The notes under the pieces: model-generated
What the model saw: the letters and a program-made list of their open reading frames with translations, nothing else
What the model was told of the DNA's origin: nothing
The model's database searches: none
Shown here: positions 11,616 through 24,700 of the stretch, piece after piece
Layout of the letters: each line of letters opens with the position of its first letter
How positions within the stretch are numbered: the first letter of the stretch is position 1
Assembly: GCF_963678635.1 (NCBI RefSeq)
Contig: NC_087062.1
Coordinates: 6,934,193-6,998,192, forward strand
Length of the DNA: 64,000 nt
Direction of reading: 5' to 3'
Source of the DNA: Symsagittifera roscoffensis
Taxonomy: Eukaryota > Xenacoelomorpha > Acoela > Convolutidae
Made by a program: the position numbers and the translations under genes

Positions 11616-14430
11616 TTAGGATTTCTCCATGGGTTTTGAAGCCTCGATTATAAGTTCATAATTTTTCCCGGTGGGGTTGCAGTTTCCACGCCAGCAAAGA
11701 TTTCTCCACATACACAAGTTGTTTTCTGCAAAATTTCTGTTGAAGAATTTCCAATACGTGTTTGTTATAGATACTTTCAGGCTGTCATAATCTTGATTTT
11801 CGAAGTCCACAATTTGGCTAAAGTAGTTGTATAGCGTTTTAGAACGTATATAATAATTTTCATTTGACTTTTTCAGTCTTGTTGCATGAACAGCAATCTC
11901 ACCACGTGTTGCTTGTCTCGTTCGTGATTCGTTTTTATGAATAAATGAATTCAAATCAATGTCATGTTTGTTTTTTAGTAGTGAAACTAAGTACAATATG
12001 TCGTGCAATTCAAAGTACATTGAGAGTGGAAGGAGCTTTAAAAATTTCAGTCTTTCAGTATAACTCGTTTTGAAATTATTTGTAATCCAAGAAGTCGCTC
12101 GTTTTTGTACTCTTTCTAGTTGTCTTAATTGTGCTTTGTTCGGATACCATGTTTGCGATGCATAGCTTATGATTGGTACATGGTATCCACAGTTTAAGTT
12201 TAAAATTGACTTTAATGATGTTTTTTTTCGAGATATTCCGTTTGATTTTGTAAAGAGCTCCCATTACTTTCGACATGCGATTTCCAGCATTTATTGACCA
12301 CGAAAGGTTGTCACACATTAAAAAAACCTAAGTCTCTTTGGGTCTTTGCGGTATCAACTTTTGTTTCAGCGGCTTTTTATTTTCTTTGCACCATTTTTCA
12401 ACATTTGTTGTGTCTTTTTGCAGATGAATTTCTTCAGTAGACAAGATCTTCATATCGTCACAATAGCCAAAACAATCCGAATGCTCAATGCATTTGGGAA
12501 AGTTGTTAATGAATATGATAAAAAGTAGAGGGCCAAGAATTGAGCCTTGTGGTACACCGCTAGTTACGTCTTTCAAAGTTGATGAATTTTAATTGATTTT
12601 CACAAATTGCATTCTATCTGTTAGATAGTCTTGTATTATGTCTTGTATTTGAATGCCTAGACCTATGTAGCGTAGTTTAGCGATTAGGATACTATGATGA
12701 ACTTTATCAAAGGCTTTAGAAAAATCTAGAATAAGGACTGATAGTGTTTGAACTTTTTTTTCATCGTAGAGTTCATATACTTTGCTCAAAAATTGTAGCA
12801 TTTGTAGTACTGCTGACTTTTTTTGCCGGAAGCCGTCTTGTGCGTTTTTCAAAAAAGGTTGAATTTTGGGGTATATATTATCAAAGATAATATAAAGATG
12901 CGGAGCATAAAAAGCTAATTGGGCGGTAGCACTCAACTGATGCCTTTTTGTTTTCTTTGAAAATTGGGGCCACTCGACTTGTTTTCCATTAGGTCGGGAA
13001 GAGCCGCTTATAATGAATGTGTGGAAGAGAAGATATAGTATTTTTGACAGAGTTTCAGAAAGATTTTTTAGGATTATATTACCTATACCATCAAAACTTG
13101 ATGCTTTATTCGTTAAAAGATTTTTGAGAATGAATTCGGTTTTGGTTTCTTCAATGTGTATTTATGTACAGATTTCTTCTGAAGGAGAACAGTTTGTATT
13201 TCGTGCGAGAGGGTTCAGATTTGATTCCTTTTGATATACACTGATGAAGAATTCGTTAAAAAATGTAGCTTTTTGGGTGTCATCTCTAGTGGATTTTTCC
13301 TTGTAAAACATTTTTTGGGGATATTGCCTGGAACTATTTATTTTGTTTAAGTATTTTTGTAGGTCACTAAATCGTCTACTTCTTATTACTGTTTCTTCGT
13401 AAATTGCTTGATCTTCAGTCAATGCTATTTGAAGATTTTTTTCCAGTTTTTTGTGTTTTAGGATAAGGTTTAAAGTAGGTTTGCTTAAAGTAATTTTGTT
13501 TTGCCAATCAATACACCGTTTTAAGGTTGTACTCTTTTTAGCTTGTGAGACGTACTTGGTGTTACCCACGGGGGGAGAGTTGATCTGTGTGATGTAACCT
13601 TGGGTACATTGTTCTTTATTTTGTCCCATAACCATGCATACGACTGACGCAGGAGCTCATTTACAGGAGTGCAGCCAGTATTTAGACAGCCGCGTACTCA
13701 TACTCGTCAGTATTTAGACAAATACTGTATGAACCAATCAGAATCGAGAAAAGACATAAATAATCCTAAGAAAATAATAATTATTTATTATTTTCTTCTT
13801 TGTCTCGATTCTGATTGGTTGAAACAGTATTTGTCTAAATACTGACCAGTCTGAATACGCGGTTGTCTAAATACTGATATGTAACCTCATTTACATTACT
13901 GTAACAATACGGTATGAAAAATTTGTCTTTTTTTTCTTGATTCATTGTCGTCCAATCGGCTCTTTTAAACGCCAGACTTTCACCTTTGTTTATTTAACCG
14001 ATACTGGCTTCCATGTTAATTTTTGCAGAGCAAGCATAATGATCTGAGCATGAAACTTTGTCAATGCTGTATGCGTTTGTTGCTGTTCTTATGTCTTTCT
14101 TCATTTCTTATTTTTAATTGAACGTGATGACAAAGATTCGCAAGAATTACTTCAGCAGTGTCTTTTTTTGACTGTCGTTTGAAGGAATTGATATCATTGG
14201 GTAGAAATCTGACTGTTCATACGGTTTGATATGTTAAGTCTGATCTTTTTTCGTTCCGCTGTTAGTAAACGAACAAATTCAGTAAAACGGGTTTTTGTAC
14301 ATCGGTTTTTTCATGAGTTTGATTGCAACTTGATTAGAAAAATAAGTTTAAAAACTGCGGACAGATGTAACAAATCCAGGAGTAGGAAGAACGTTGTTAT
14401 TGAGAGAGTTAACACCAATTCTTCGTAGCT
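11616..14430 (-). pseudogene. Degraded non-LTR retrotransposon ORF2, copy 2
   Basis: Duplicate of the LINE at 5,600-8,410 with the same broken structure: linker 13,162-13,635, RT blocks 12,589-12,936 and 12,328-12,576 (SGVPQGSILG and YCDD kept), then C-terminal pieces 12,076-12,318 and 11,616-12,020. The in-frame TAA after the first RT block is shared with copy 1. Copy 2 has additional indels, for example near 12,310 and 12,030-12,070, so the two have drifted independently since duplication. No functional protein can be made. Confidence 0.85.
13666..13885. mobile_element. 220-bp fold-back element in the LINE (copy 2)
   Basis: Same element, same site and same 10-bp flanking direct repeat CTCATTTACA (13,656-13,665 and 13,886-13,895) as at 7,649-7,868. 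Both copies come from one insertion followed by segmental duplication, not from two transpositions. Confidence 0.88.
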
Positions 14431-14629
14431 TGAATTATGATCGGCTGTAATATTTTTTGAAAACGTATTTCGAGATTCAAATTTGTTAATTGATGCTCTC
14501 AGAAAGAATAGACGAAGTGATGCACACAATAAGTCTGTGACAAGTATCCATGTGTAGAGAAAGACGCTGGTGTATGTTCAAGTGTTGCTATTGCTTTTCC
14601 TCTAAGGTATAAGAATATTTTTGTTTGCG

Positions 14630-15130
14630 TTTTGAGTTTATGGTCAGCTTGGCCGCCGAATTCTTTTTTACTATTGTTTCCTATCCAAGAGCTCCTAAAC
14701 TAGGGAAAATCGGTTTGCGGTTCCTTGGATTTTTATCTCGGGGTTTTCACAAAATCGCTGCCTCAGACTTCATTTGATTCTTTATTAGTCATTTTTACAA
14801 ACTCCAAAGGTCTAATCTTACGCTGAGTGTATTTGATCACTGAACAAGAAACTCATGTCGTCAGCAAATAGAAGCATATAAGAAAAACGAAGTCTTCATT
14901 GTATATCTAAAATGAACATGCAGTATAAATGTAGTCCAAGCATCGATCCTTGTGGTGGGACACCTATGGTTTTTCCAAAACATTTCGATTTCAGAGTTTT
15001 CTGACCTCTAATAGTGTTTTCTATTGTTGATGTAGTCGTTCATTCTTTTGAGTCGATATTCCCTGCATCAAGTTTGCTCATCTTAGGTTTGAGATCTCAG
15101 TAAGGTTTTTTTGAAAGCGAAGTCAGTATA
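14630..15130 (-). pseudogene. Fragment of a second LINE reverse transcriptase, copy 2
   Basis: On the minus strand this copy reads more clearly than copy 1: a start resembling the RT palm (YTDFAFKKT), then YINNRKH, then GKTIGVPPQGSMLGLHLY, then MLLFADDMSFLFSD. Stops and indels interrupt it. The fragment may begin just upstream of the duplication boundary, because an open reading continues a few codons past 15,130. Confidence 0.7.
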
Positions 15131-15955
15131 AAAAGCACGGTCATTTTCTTATCCTGTTTTGAATGATATCAAAACTATTGTGTTCGAAAGTATGCGAAGA
15201 AGGAAGAGACCAGCACAGACATTTTTAAGGACAACACAAAAAGATTCACAAAAACGCGATTCAAAAAAAGCAGATTTGCATTTATCTTTTTTTTATCAAT
15301 CGAAGAGCTGTAGTAGGAAACTGAGGTAACGTTCATGTACATTTCAAAAATCAACAAAACAGCAATTTTCTGAACATTTCCACGGCCCTTTAACGTTTTC
15401 AAACACTTTTTAAAACATCAAATGGAAAATATTGTTTAAAATATCAGAAAAAAATTAATTGTTTTTTGTTTTTTTTTGTTCATCAAAGTTTCTCCCCACA
15501 TGCTATTCCAAGTACCAAAAAGAGTGTTTACGTGATAGTGAGTAATCTGAAACTTGAACCTACTGATGTAAATAAATTCAAAGCTTGCCAGGCAAAGCTG
15601 AGATTGAAAGTAAGTTCTTCACTTTTGTCGTTGTTGCGAAATGAGCGATTGTCGTGTCTTTCAACTGCATTCACAAAAGCAAAAATAAAACTCCTGTAAT
15701 TTTCATGCGCTGTCTGTTTCGTTCAGTAATGCCTCGTCAAATAGAACATTATAAGGCAAAGTCTTGCCTCCTTCGGCACACTCCTGTTTTAGGACCACGA
15801 CACTTTCACAAGGCAGATCAGAAGTGAACAGACGGTTTGACGATTGTTACATGGGCTGCTAGTTGACTCCCTAGTACATAGTGGAAAGCTTAGGTCGTTT
15901 TTAAACACTGGAAGATAGCAGAACTTCCAATAATAGTGATTAAATTCTTGATGGA
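15131..15955. other. Unique sequence without a recognisable gene
   Basis: Short open frames occur on both strands (for example 15,175-15,402 minus and 15,466-15,699 plus), but none shows splice-flanked continuity, known motifs or coding-like composition. I see nothing supportable here. Confidence 0.5.
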
Positions 15956-16075
15956 TTTATTTGCTAGCTATTAGTTTTTGAAGTCCATGATGCTCACGGC
16001 CCTAGCACAAATTTTTCTAAGAAAACTCTAAGGACTTGAGCATGTTTACCGAGGAACCAAGGGTAGGTAGTTCTC
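15955..16075 (-). pseudogene. Relic copy of the transporter's last exon
   Basis: This segment matches 18,690-18,805, which holds the last exon and early 3' UTR of the transporter gene. In the equivalent frame it reads TYPWFLGKHAQVLRV, against TYLGFIGKHAQVIREL in the active exon. No acceptor upstream keeps the frame: splicing at the nearest AG would give an immediate stop. Small indels are present. Homology extends into the 3' untranslated sequence, so this is a duplicated gene end and not a chance match. It could also be the remnant of a neighbouring paralogue whose other exons have been lost. Confidence 0.6.
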
Positions 16076-16079
16076 GTAA

Positions 16080-16840
16080 TTAGAGAAACTCCTTGGCTTA
16101 CAGGTTGAGAGCACCGTCTGTGTACTCGCAGCTATTAAAGTTAATTTCTTCCGTGGAAATTTTTTCCTTTCAAAGCCATGAGCTTAAACGCAGTCTTGCA
16201 GAAGTATCTGTTAGACCAGTAGCTAGCCTATTATCAGGTCATTTTTTCAATGCCGGTTTTTTCTGTGCAGGTGTTAGTTTTCTCAATCTGGTTAGCTTGA
16301 TTCCCAGCCATTTGACTTTTTTTTCAAGTAATACTTCACTTTTCCCTATTTTTTTTTGATTTTTCGATGGTTTTTTGACTAAGCGAAATGATGAAGGACT
16401 AGTGCATTGACTTCGGTTACCATGATAATTTTTGATCTTCGTATTTTTAAGAAAACAATGATCTTAGGTAAAAGTACCTTTTAAAATTTGAGCCCATGAC
16501 ATCACTGGCTTCCAAATGGCATAAAAAATTTCGTTCAAAATGGCTAGTTCAAAAGTCGATTTTTGTTTAAAGGTGAAAAAAAAGAACCCCAGCATATATA
16601 TTCTGTCTATCTATTATATATTTAAATGCGGGCATCACTATTTCACCATGCTTAAGCTTTTTAAACGTATTATTTTTACACGTTTAACAAAAGAATTTTT
16701 TCACGTTAAGCTATATCGTATATTGCAATGGTTGTTTTTTTTTTCAATTTTCCAGTTTAAATTCAGTGTTTATTTCATCAAGTTTGAAATTAGTAGCCCA
16801 ATAGTAGAATATAGTCAGAGTTTTCCCAGGCTTTGCGATG
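16080..16840. other. AT-rich sequence, no gene seen
   Basis: Open frames at 16,093-16,359 and 16,540-16,845 (plus) have no family signature and no splice context that I can support. Confidence 0.4.
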
Positions 16841-18400
16841 AATAACCAAATCCTTTTAGTTTACGAGATAGGCAATTTTCGAGATTTTTCAAAAAATTCT
16901 AGAAATTTAATTTTAAAATTTTTTTTCAATTTTTGAAATTCTCACCATGTAGTTGGGTGCTGTCAGGGTACTTTCAGGGGTTGCGAATCTTGCCTCCAAT
17001 TCTGACTTCTCAAATCTTTTGTAGTTTTTGAGATATGACGTTTTTTTATGATTTTTTCAAAAACTTAGATTTTAAAAATTTTCAAAAAGTTGAAGATCTC
17101 AATCCTGTTGTTGGATATTGTGAGTGTACGCTCAGGGGTTGCGATTCTTGTCTTTGATTATGGCTGCTCAAATCCTAATAGTTTTCGAGATATGACGTTT
17201 TTTATGATTTTCTCCGAAATTTTCTAAAAAACTAAAATGTTAAAAAATTCCAAAACTTTGAAGATCTCAATCCTGTTATTGGAATCTGTGAGGGTAATCT
17301 AATCTCAGTAGGTTGCGAATCTTTCCTCTGAATGTGGTTGCTCAAATTTTTGTATTTATCGAGATCTGACGATTTTTTAGGATTTTTTCAAAATTTTTCA
17401 GAAAACTTAAGTATAAGAAATTTCGCAAAACTTGAAATTCTCATCTCTGTAGTGAGGCTCTGTGAGGGTACTCTCAGGAGTTGCGACTGTTGCCTCCCAA
17501 TAGGACTGTGAATTTTGCCTCCTAATAGGACTGCTCAAAATCTTACGGTTTTCCAGATATGACGTTTTTTGTGATTTATTCAAAAAAAAATTTCATGAAA
17601 CTTTAATTTTTTTTTTTGAAAGTTTGAAATTCCTAACCTGTAGTTGGGGGGCTGTCAGAGTAATCTCAGTGGTTGCAAATTCGGCCTCCAATTAAGAATG
17701 GCCAAGCAAGTCATTCTTGTTTAAGAGATAGGACGATTTTTGTGATTTTTTGGAAATTTTCAGAAAACTCAAATTACAAAATAATTTGTTAAAGTGAAAT
17801 TCCCAACCATGTAGTTTTGTACTTCCAAAGATTGCGAATATTGCCATCAAAAAAGATTGCTCAAATTTTGTTAGTTTTCGTGATGTGAATTTTTTCTGGT
17901 TTTCAAAAAATTTCTCTTTTACAAAACTTAATGTGAAGTTTCTCAAAATTTGAATTTCCCAACGTTGTAGTTGGGTACTGTAAGAGTACTCTCAGGAGTT
18001 GCAAATCTTGCGTCCGAATGCGACTGCTCAATTGCTTCCAGTTTCCCAGATGTGACGTTTCTTAATACATTATATACTTAGATATAAAAAAATGTCACAA
18101 TATTTTATGGTTTTTCAAAAAATGAATTAAAAAATCGAATGAAAATTTTTACAAAATTTGAAGTTACTCCCAGGAGTTGCAAATCTCGCGTCCAAATGTG
18201 ACTGCTCAATTGCTTTCAGTTTACCAGATGTGACGTTTCTTAGTTCATTTTAAATTTTTCGAAGAGCTTCTACAAAACTTCACAAAATTTTATGGTTCTT
18301 CAAAAATTGTATAAAAAACTTGACTAAAAAATTTCGCAAAATTTTTAATTACGAACCCTGTAATTGGGTGCTGTCAGAGTTCACTCAAGGAATAGTTTTT
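16840..18400. repeat. Degenerate satellite, ~170-bp period, about nine units
   Basis: The phrase AGATATGACGTTTTTT or a close variant recurs at about 16,866, 17,031, 17,188, 17,362, 17,555, 17,725, 17,882, 18,050 and 18,227. Spacing is 155-193 bp. Each unit also carries a phrase like GTTGCGAATCTTGCCTCC and another like TGTAGTTGGGTGCTGT. Units have diverged strongly by substitution and indel. No long frame is shared between units. Confidence 0.85.
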
Positions 18401-18749
18401 TTGAATTGTTGAAAGTTCGAAGCACTGGAGGTGCGGTACAAGCTAGTTTTTCTGAAAGTCAAAACAACGAGGGCTCAAAAAACGAACTGTAGTTTTTATG
18501 CCGAGACACGTCAACGATTAGTTTTCTAGTGTGAACCCTTGCGCATGACAGCTTAGCTGAGATTGCGCAAATTGCCAAAATGTTTGGTCAACCAACATAT
18601 CTATGCATAAACCTTTCGATTATTATGCAAGTAGCTCGTGGATACCTTACAGCTAGGATACAGATCAGAAGTCTGTACTATTGAAGGATATATTTGCTAA
18701 CTAATAGTTTTTGAAGTCCAGGATGCTGCCGGCCCTCGCTAAGATTTTT

Positions 18750-21700
18750 CTAAGAAAGCTCTCTAATAACTTGAGCATGTTTTCCGATGAATCCAAGGTA
18801 GGTCACAAATACTAGTTTTGCTTTAGTTTCTGCACCTCATGTCAATTTGGTAATTAATGTGTTTTTTTTTTTAAATATATATATATATATATATATAGTT
18901 AGGGTTATGTTCCTGAAGGCCCAATTGATCTCATCCACTCCCTCTATTTCCAGGGAGCGAAAAGCGGGCAAATTTTCCGATGTTTGGTTTTAGGTTTTAG
19001 CCTATTGTCTTCGGTTGATTTCATGTAGAGATCAACTTCTACTTACACTAAAATCAGTGATAAATTGGCATGAGCTCTATAACAGGCTTAGCTCTATATG
19101 GGTTTGCAATCAATTTGCTTTGGTTGAATAATTAGTTTAAAACAAGAGATAAACCGAAAAATTCAATCTGAAACTCACATATAAATGACCCGAATCCACC
19201 GACGAGAAATACATAGGTCCATCCTGATGTGTTATCCAATACTATTGAAACCACTTCTGTTAAGCCGAAGCCAGTGACACCCTATAATTAATCATACTAT
19301 CTGATTAGTGATAGTTTTTTTGTTGTATCTGGTAGTTGTTTTGATATTTGGGACGTACACTGATACAAAATACTGTGCCATAAATCACTCCAAAGTTTTT
19401 CATCCCGAAAGCTTTTCCAACAGCACTCGGCGTGAGAACATAAATGCCACCAGTGTTGGCGAAAAGTAGGCAGACCCAAAGTAGAAAGAATAATTTAGCC
19501 AATGTTGAATTTCCTAGTAGCGCTCCTAGAGGCATCGTGACTGCAAGCAGACCTTGAGATGCCGACAGAAGCATCATCGATGTCTGAAACAAAGATAATT
19601 CGTTGAAGAAGCTGAAAGTTCTCGTCCTTTTTATACTCTTAGTTTAGTTAATGATAATTTGTTTTTTTTCCAGATTATGTTGGCATGCTAGAAACGGTTG
19701 AGAAAGGCAACTAAAAGCAAAAAGTAAAAGAAGTTGGAAGATGATCTTTTGCTGCCTTAAGATATGTACGACCTTGTAGCTGCTATGATCCATCAAGATT
19801 CCCCATGCAAGTCTACCTAGTGCATTGGCTACACTGGACATTGATCCTACAAGGGATAGAAAGGAGTCGTCTTGGATGAATGTTTGTCCATATGTCTGAA
19901 GCGAGAAAACAATGCAAAGAACATTAGGTTAAGTGTGATCATGGACGTCATATGTACCCTAAAAATAACCTTGAAAGGCAATATTGTGGTAACATATTTA
20001 AAATGACCTTTTTTGATGGCTGTCATAATTTGAGAGTGATATTTGTTTTCATATTTATCTTGTTTTGGAATTTATTTTAGCAATGAACATTTTTCCCCAC
20101 GTCTATCTTTCTACCTTTTGTAACTCTGTTCAAGTTCGGAACAAATATGATAATTGGTTCACCACAATGATTTTAGTATGATAATTAATAACCTTGTAGT
20201 AGTTGCTAATGATAATCAGCACGTACTCGTGACAGCATAGAACCAGCAAGCTGGCCCAGAAAGAGACGTTTAAGATTGCTTCTCTCAATGTGAAATTTTG
20301 TCCGCTGTAGCCCAAATATTCTTCAGATACTAATTTAGAAGTGACCGTGTTTGTTTTGTCATATAGCGGACCGTCAAGTGTAGCTTCCAATGGTGCTGTT
20401 ACGAGTACAGAATCAAGAGGGAGTTGCGTTCGGTTCTCCCTTCGATGTTGTTCACTGTTTCCTTCGGACTCCCTCGAACTGCTGACCTCAAAAACAAAAT
20501 TAGTTGAAAATAAATTTCAAGGTTCGAAGAAGTTAAAAATAGAACAATTAGTACTGTTATTTGCTCTTCAAGTGGCTCTTTTCTGGTCATCAGCGCTACT
20601 CCCAAAAGTGACAAAACACCATAAATAGTTCCCAAAATCCGGAAACATTTCGGTAAATTGTCCAGCACAGCGTCTTGTGTGAAGTAGCTGAAGCAAATCG
20701 AAATCTGTTTCAAAACTTTGAACCACAAGAAATTACGATACACTTACTCTTTGTCGTCTATTGTTACATCAGGGGAGAGATTGTTTGGATTTATGATGAC
20801 TGTTTGAACAAAGTTGATGACAAAACTGCCACTTCCAAAGCCAGCGACTGCCACTCCAGTTATGAGACCGCTGTTATTTGGATACCACTGAAAATTGTTT
20901 TTATTAAACAAAGCCAACAGAAGTTGGAAAAGATTCATAAACGCATTATAACAGAAAAAAAATATACTGAAATTATGTTTTGAAAAAAAAAAACTGCAAC
21001 TGAATTTCTTAGTAAAAAAATAGATGACCTTAAATCTTTTTGAATTTCATAAAAAGTGATGGTTGATACTTTTTTGATAAGTCAACCCAAATTGAGAAAA
21101 CTGGAACAATAGGTACGTTTTTTATTCCGCTGCGAAATCTGAAAATTTAATTCCACTTTCGAAACTAGATTGCGATCATGTTTTTCATTACCTTTACATT
21201 TTTGCTGATCGATAGTGGAGTTTGTTGTCCTTTTAACACAGGAAATGATCTGAACTTAAAAAAGAACCAAAAATCAAACCGCAAAAAAAAGGTAAGTTTT
21301 CCTGAAAAAACATCACGAACTATATAATAGCTCGTGATGTTTTGTCTTATTCGTGATGTTTTGTCTTCTGTGGTGTTTTGTCTTATTTGTACCACAGTTC
21401 AAATGTTTTTTTTCTCTTCTAAATTTTTTCACGTAGCTGTCACTTTGCAGAGTCTAACGTCTGCTGGTTTTGAGATATTTTACACCAGAAATTTTCTAAT
21501 ATTTTAAACCAGAAATTTTCGAATATTTTAAACCAGAAATGTTCTCGAGTTCATCTTTAATTTAAAGACTCAAAATGCACTTAAAGTAGCCACCGCATGC
21601 TAACCAGTTGAGCGTATTTGATGCACAAAGGGTAAGCTATCCCCACTCCAAACCCTTGCATTAAACCGTACACGAATATGAGGGGGACATAGCCATATTC

Positions 21701-24700
21701 AATCAACCAGCTCGTCAGAAGAATGCTTGCGCTGAAATATAATAGTTACCAAATTATTAGAGAATATACTTTATCGAAAATAAATGGCATAGTAGGTTCC
21801 TATTTTAACGCTAGTGTTAATACAATTTTGATCTAGACCTATATGATGATGAGTACCTGAAATAAGATGATGACCTTTACCTTTGGAGCAAGGCACCGAC
21901 TAGTATCACCCGTCTTAGTTTCACAAATTTCCCTAGGAGGCCGCCCAAAATGGCGAAAAGACCAATGGACGAATTTGAACTTGTGAAAATCCAAACTGAA
22001 GTCTAAAATGAAGCGACGGTAAGTACATTGCGAAATTGCGTTAGTTTGATGGAAATGTTTGATGGAAATGTTACCGTGTATGTGACCCACGAACTGCTAG
22101 TCTTATACTTCAGGTATGAAGTGACATAAGGCGACATGTTTCCTAAAACAGATGAAAATTGACAATGAACTCAATGCACAAGCGCAGCTGGACTTATGCT
22201 GCTACGAGGCAGTTTTTTTCAAATCTTTTGATTATAGACCCCACCCACCCCCCAAAATTATAGCTACCAGTACTGTGATTTTACTATTATGTGGACCATA
22301 GTGTGCTGAGGACGCTAGAATGAGAGAGCCCGTTTTGGCGAGGTCTTGAAAGAAGAACAGTTGGATCTGCAGATCTCAATTTGTGTGCGTTGCGTTATAT
22401 AGAAATCATATGAATAGTCTTCACAATCTATTAACTCTGAACGACGTTTAATTAAAATGAAAGGCAAAAGGATACTATTCTCGAGCCTAGTGCATTATAT
22501 GGGAGTGGAATTTACTCGTAAGCAGTAGATCGTGGGTTCGAATCCGAGAAAATGTCAGTTTTTTGCTTTCTTCTACGCAATTTTTAAGCATTGCAAAACG
22601 TAGTTTCTTTTTCATTGCTTGCTTTTTTGCATGCGGGAAATGCAGCTCAACCTCTGTATTTTTTCTTCAATAATTTGAGCTGTCTTCCGCCTTGAAATCT
22701 AACATTTTCTTTTCTGTCGATAATGGTTCAGTCAATTATAATGAGTGATGTGATTTATCACTTATGTACATCGGCCGGTTTTTTAAGTCAATACATTGAA
22801 TTAAGTGTCTCTCGAAATAATATTTTATTTTGGTCGCTTGACTTCCGAAGTTAGATTTTAATTTGGTTTTCATTTTTCTGAAAGTGAATTGTCTCGTGAA
22901 ATAGAATTGGTTTTGAGATTTTTCAAGAGTTTTGAAGGTTCGTAAAGATTGAATCTTGAGGTTCATAATAGTGCCATAGTATCCAGAGAACATCTACGAT
23001 TTTTTTTTCGTTGCAGCTTGAAGTACGAAAATCTGCGACCTCACCTGACGTTTGTTTAGATCTGCGTAGAAAAATATGTAAACCCGAATCCAAAGTTATT
23101 AAATCGGGTCTTGAAACTGATTTAGCGTATCAAAAGCATCCGAATCTATTCGGATATAAAAAGCATCCGAGTAGTCGGACAATATATGAGAAAAGAATAG
23201 CAAAGGTTGGTTGAGATTATGTGGCTCTTTACACTCGCGAGCAGCGTAGTATATTAGTACGAACCTTCTTTTTTTTCTTACCTGGCAGGCAATTAAAAGT
23301 GGTAGTTGGAAGTGTTCACTTAATTGGTGGCTTTTTTTGCTATAATCACGATCTGTAGCATTGGAAGTTTCATAGCATCTGTTCTCTGCTTTGTTTGTGG
23401 CTAGTGTTTTTGATTATTTAGGCGTCCGTGGCTGAGTGGTTAGACTCATAATCTCTAGGTCGCAGATTGAATCCGTTCGGGGCTTATTTCGGGGCTTATT
23501 TCCTTTACTAGTTCGGGGCTTATTTCGACCTTTTTTTATAGCACTTTATAGAGATGCTTTTTGTCGTGTTCTCGCTAGTGTTTGCGATTGTTTTGCGATA
23601 TAACAAAATACGAGTTTTTTTTATCAATTACGTTTTCGATTATCAAGCATTTTCCATCTGGATTACGGAATTTTCCCCTGTAAACAGTTTCGTCAAACAA
23701 AATCCCCGAACCGTTTGTTAGCTTGATTTATGTTCAAGCTCAAGCGTCTCGTTCTGCACATTTGGTGTACAGGTACCCTCCATGCCTTGGACGACAAAAG
23801 TTCAGAGTTCGAGTGGGACCTGTAATTCTTCTGAACTGAATGTACTGTGAAACATTCAAATTCCTAAAAGTACGGGTCCTGATTGCAACAATTTACATGC
23901 GTTAATAGGTCAGCAAACCAATGTGTCAGCAACCCAAAAATGTGCAGGCTATATCAGTAAACCGAAAATGAATTGTTACCTAATCAGTAAAACGAAAATA
24001 GTGAAAAAGGTGTTCAGTTTTAAGCATGAGTTTTGCAATCGGGTACTAGAATTTCTTCTCAGCAAATAACTTTTGGCACAGATTTTGCATGTGAAAATAT
24101 TACACGTGTTTCACTGGAGAGGTAAATGTAGTGAGTGCATGTTTGGCATGGGCTTTGTTTGCCTGTTATGAGTTCCTTCAATAGTATGTTTTCGGGGCTT
24201 GAGTCAGCTTCAATTCCGTCGGCCTATTTTCCGAATGATAATTTTCAAATACTTTTTGTTTGTTTTGTAAAATTGGTTGGCCTTACAATATGTTTCGGAA
24301 AAATCTCATCAATTATCCAGACATTTTTTAATGAAAATGAAAAATTTACACATAAAAATAGTTTTCAAATATTTAACACTTTCTTTTTTTTTTAGTTATT
24401 TCTTTTTTAATTTACACAATAAATTGGTTTAAACCTTTAATGCTTCTTATTGTTGAATCAGCTGTTTTTTCATAATTTTTCTGGTGTATGTAATTGAATT
24501 TCACATTTTCGACATTTTTTTGTTTATTTTTCTGAATTTTTTGTGCAACAATTGAAAATATGTTCTCATAGCTTTTTAGTCCATTTTTGTTTTGAAAAGT
24601 AGTTATTTCAGTTGAAAAACGAGAACCACACAATTCTGAATTGCCAGCAAATCACCAATTAATAAATTCAAATTTTTTGATAATTCAAATCAAAATTGCT

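Larger units (their letters stand above)
10836..15130. repeat. Segmental tandem duplication, copy 2 (non-minisatellite part)
   Basis: Near-identical duplicate of about 4,850-9,108, containing the same LINE, nested fold-back element and second LINE fragment. The homology ends at AGTCAGTATAA (about 15,130), after which the sequence is unique. Differences are scattered single bases plus a longer TAG microsatellite. 10,920-11,540 shows no gene. Confidence 0.92.

Noticed and set aside
1-15130. CRISPR array
   Set aside because: Repeats are contiguous short minisatellite units without spacers, in a eukaryotic, intron-containing genome.
22490-23485. Functional tRNA genes
   Set aside because: B-box-like matches exist, but full cloverleafs with proper acceptor and anticodon stems could not be drawn.
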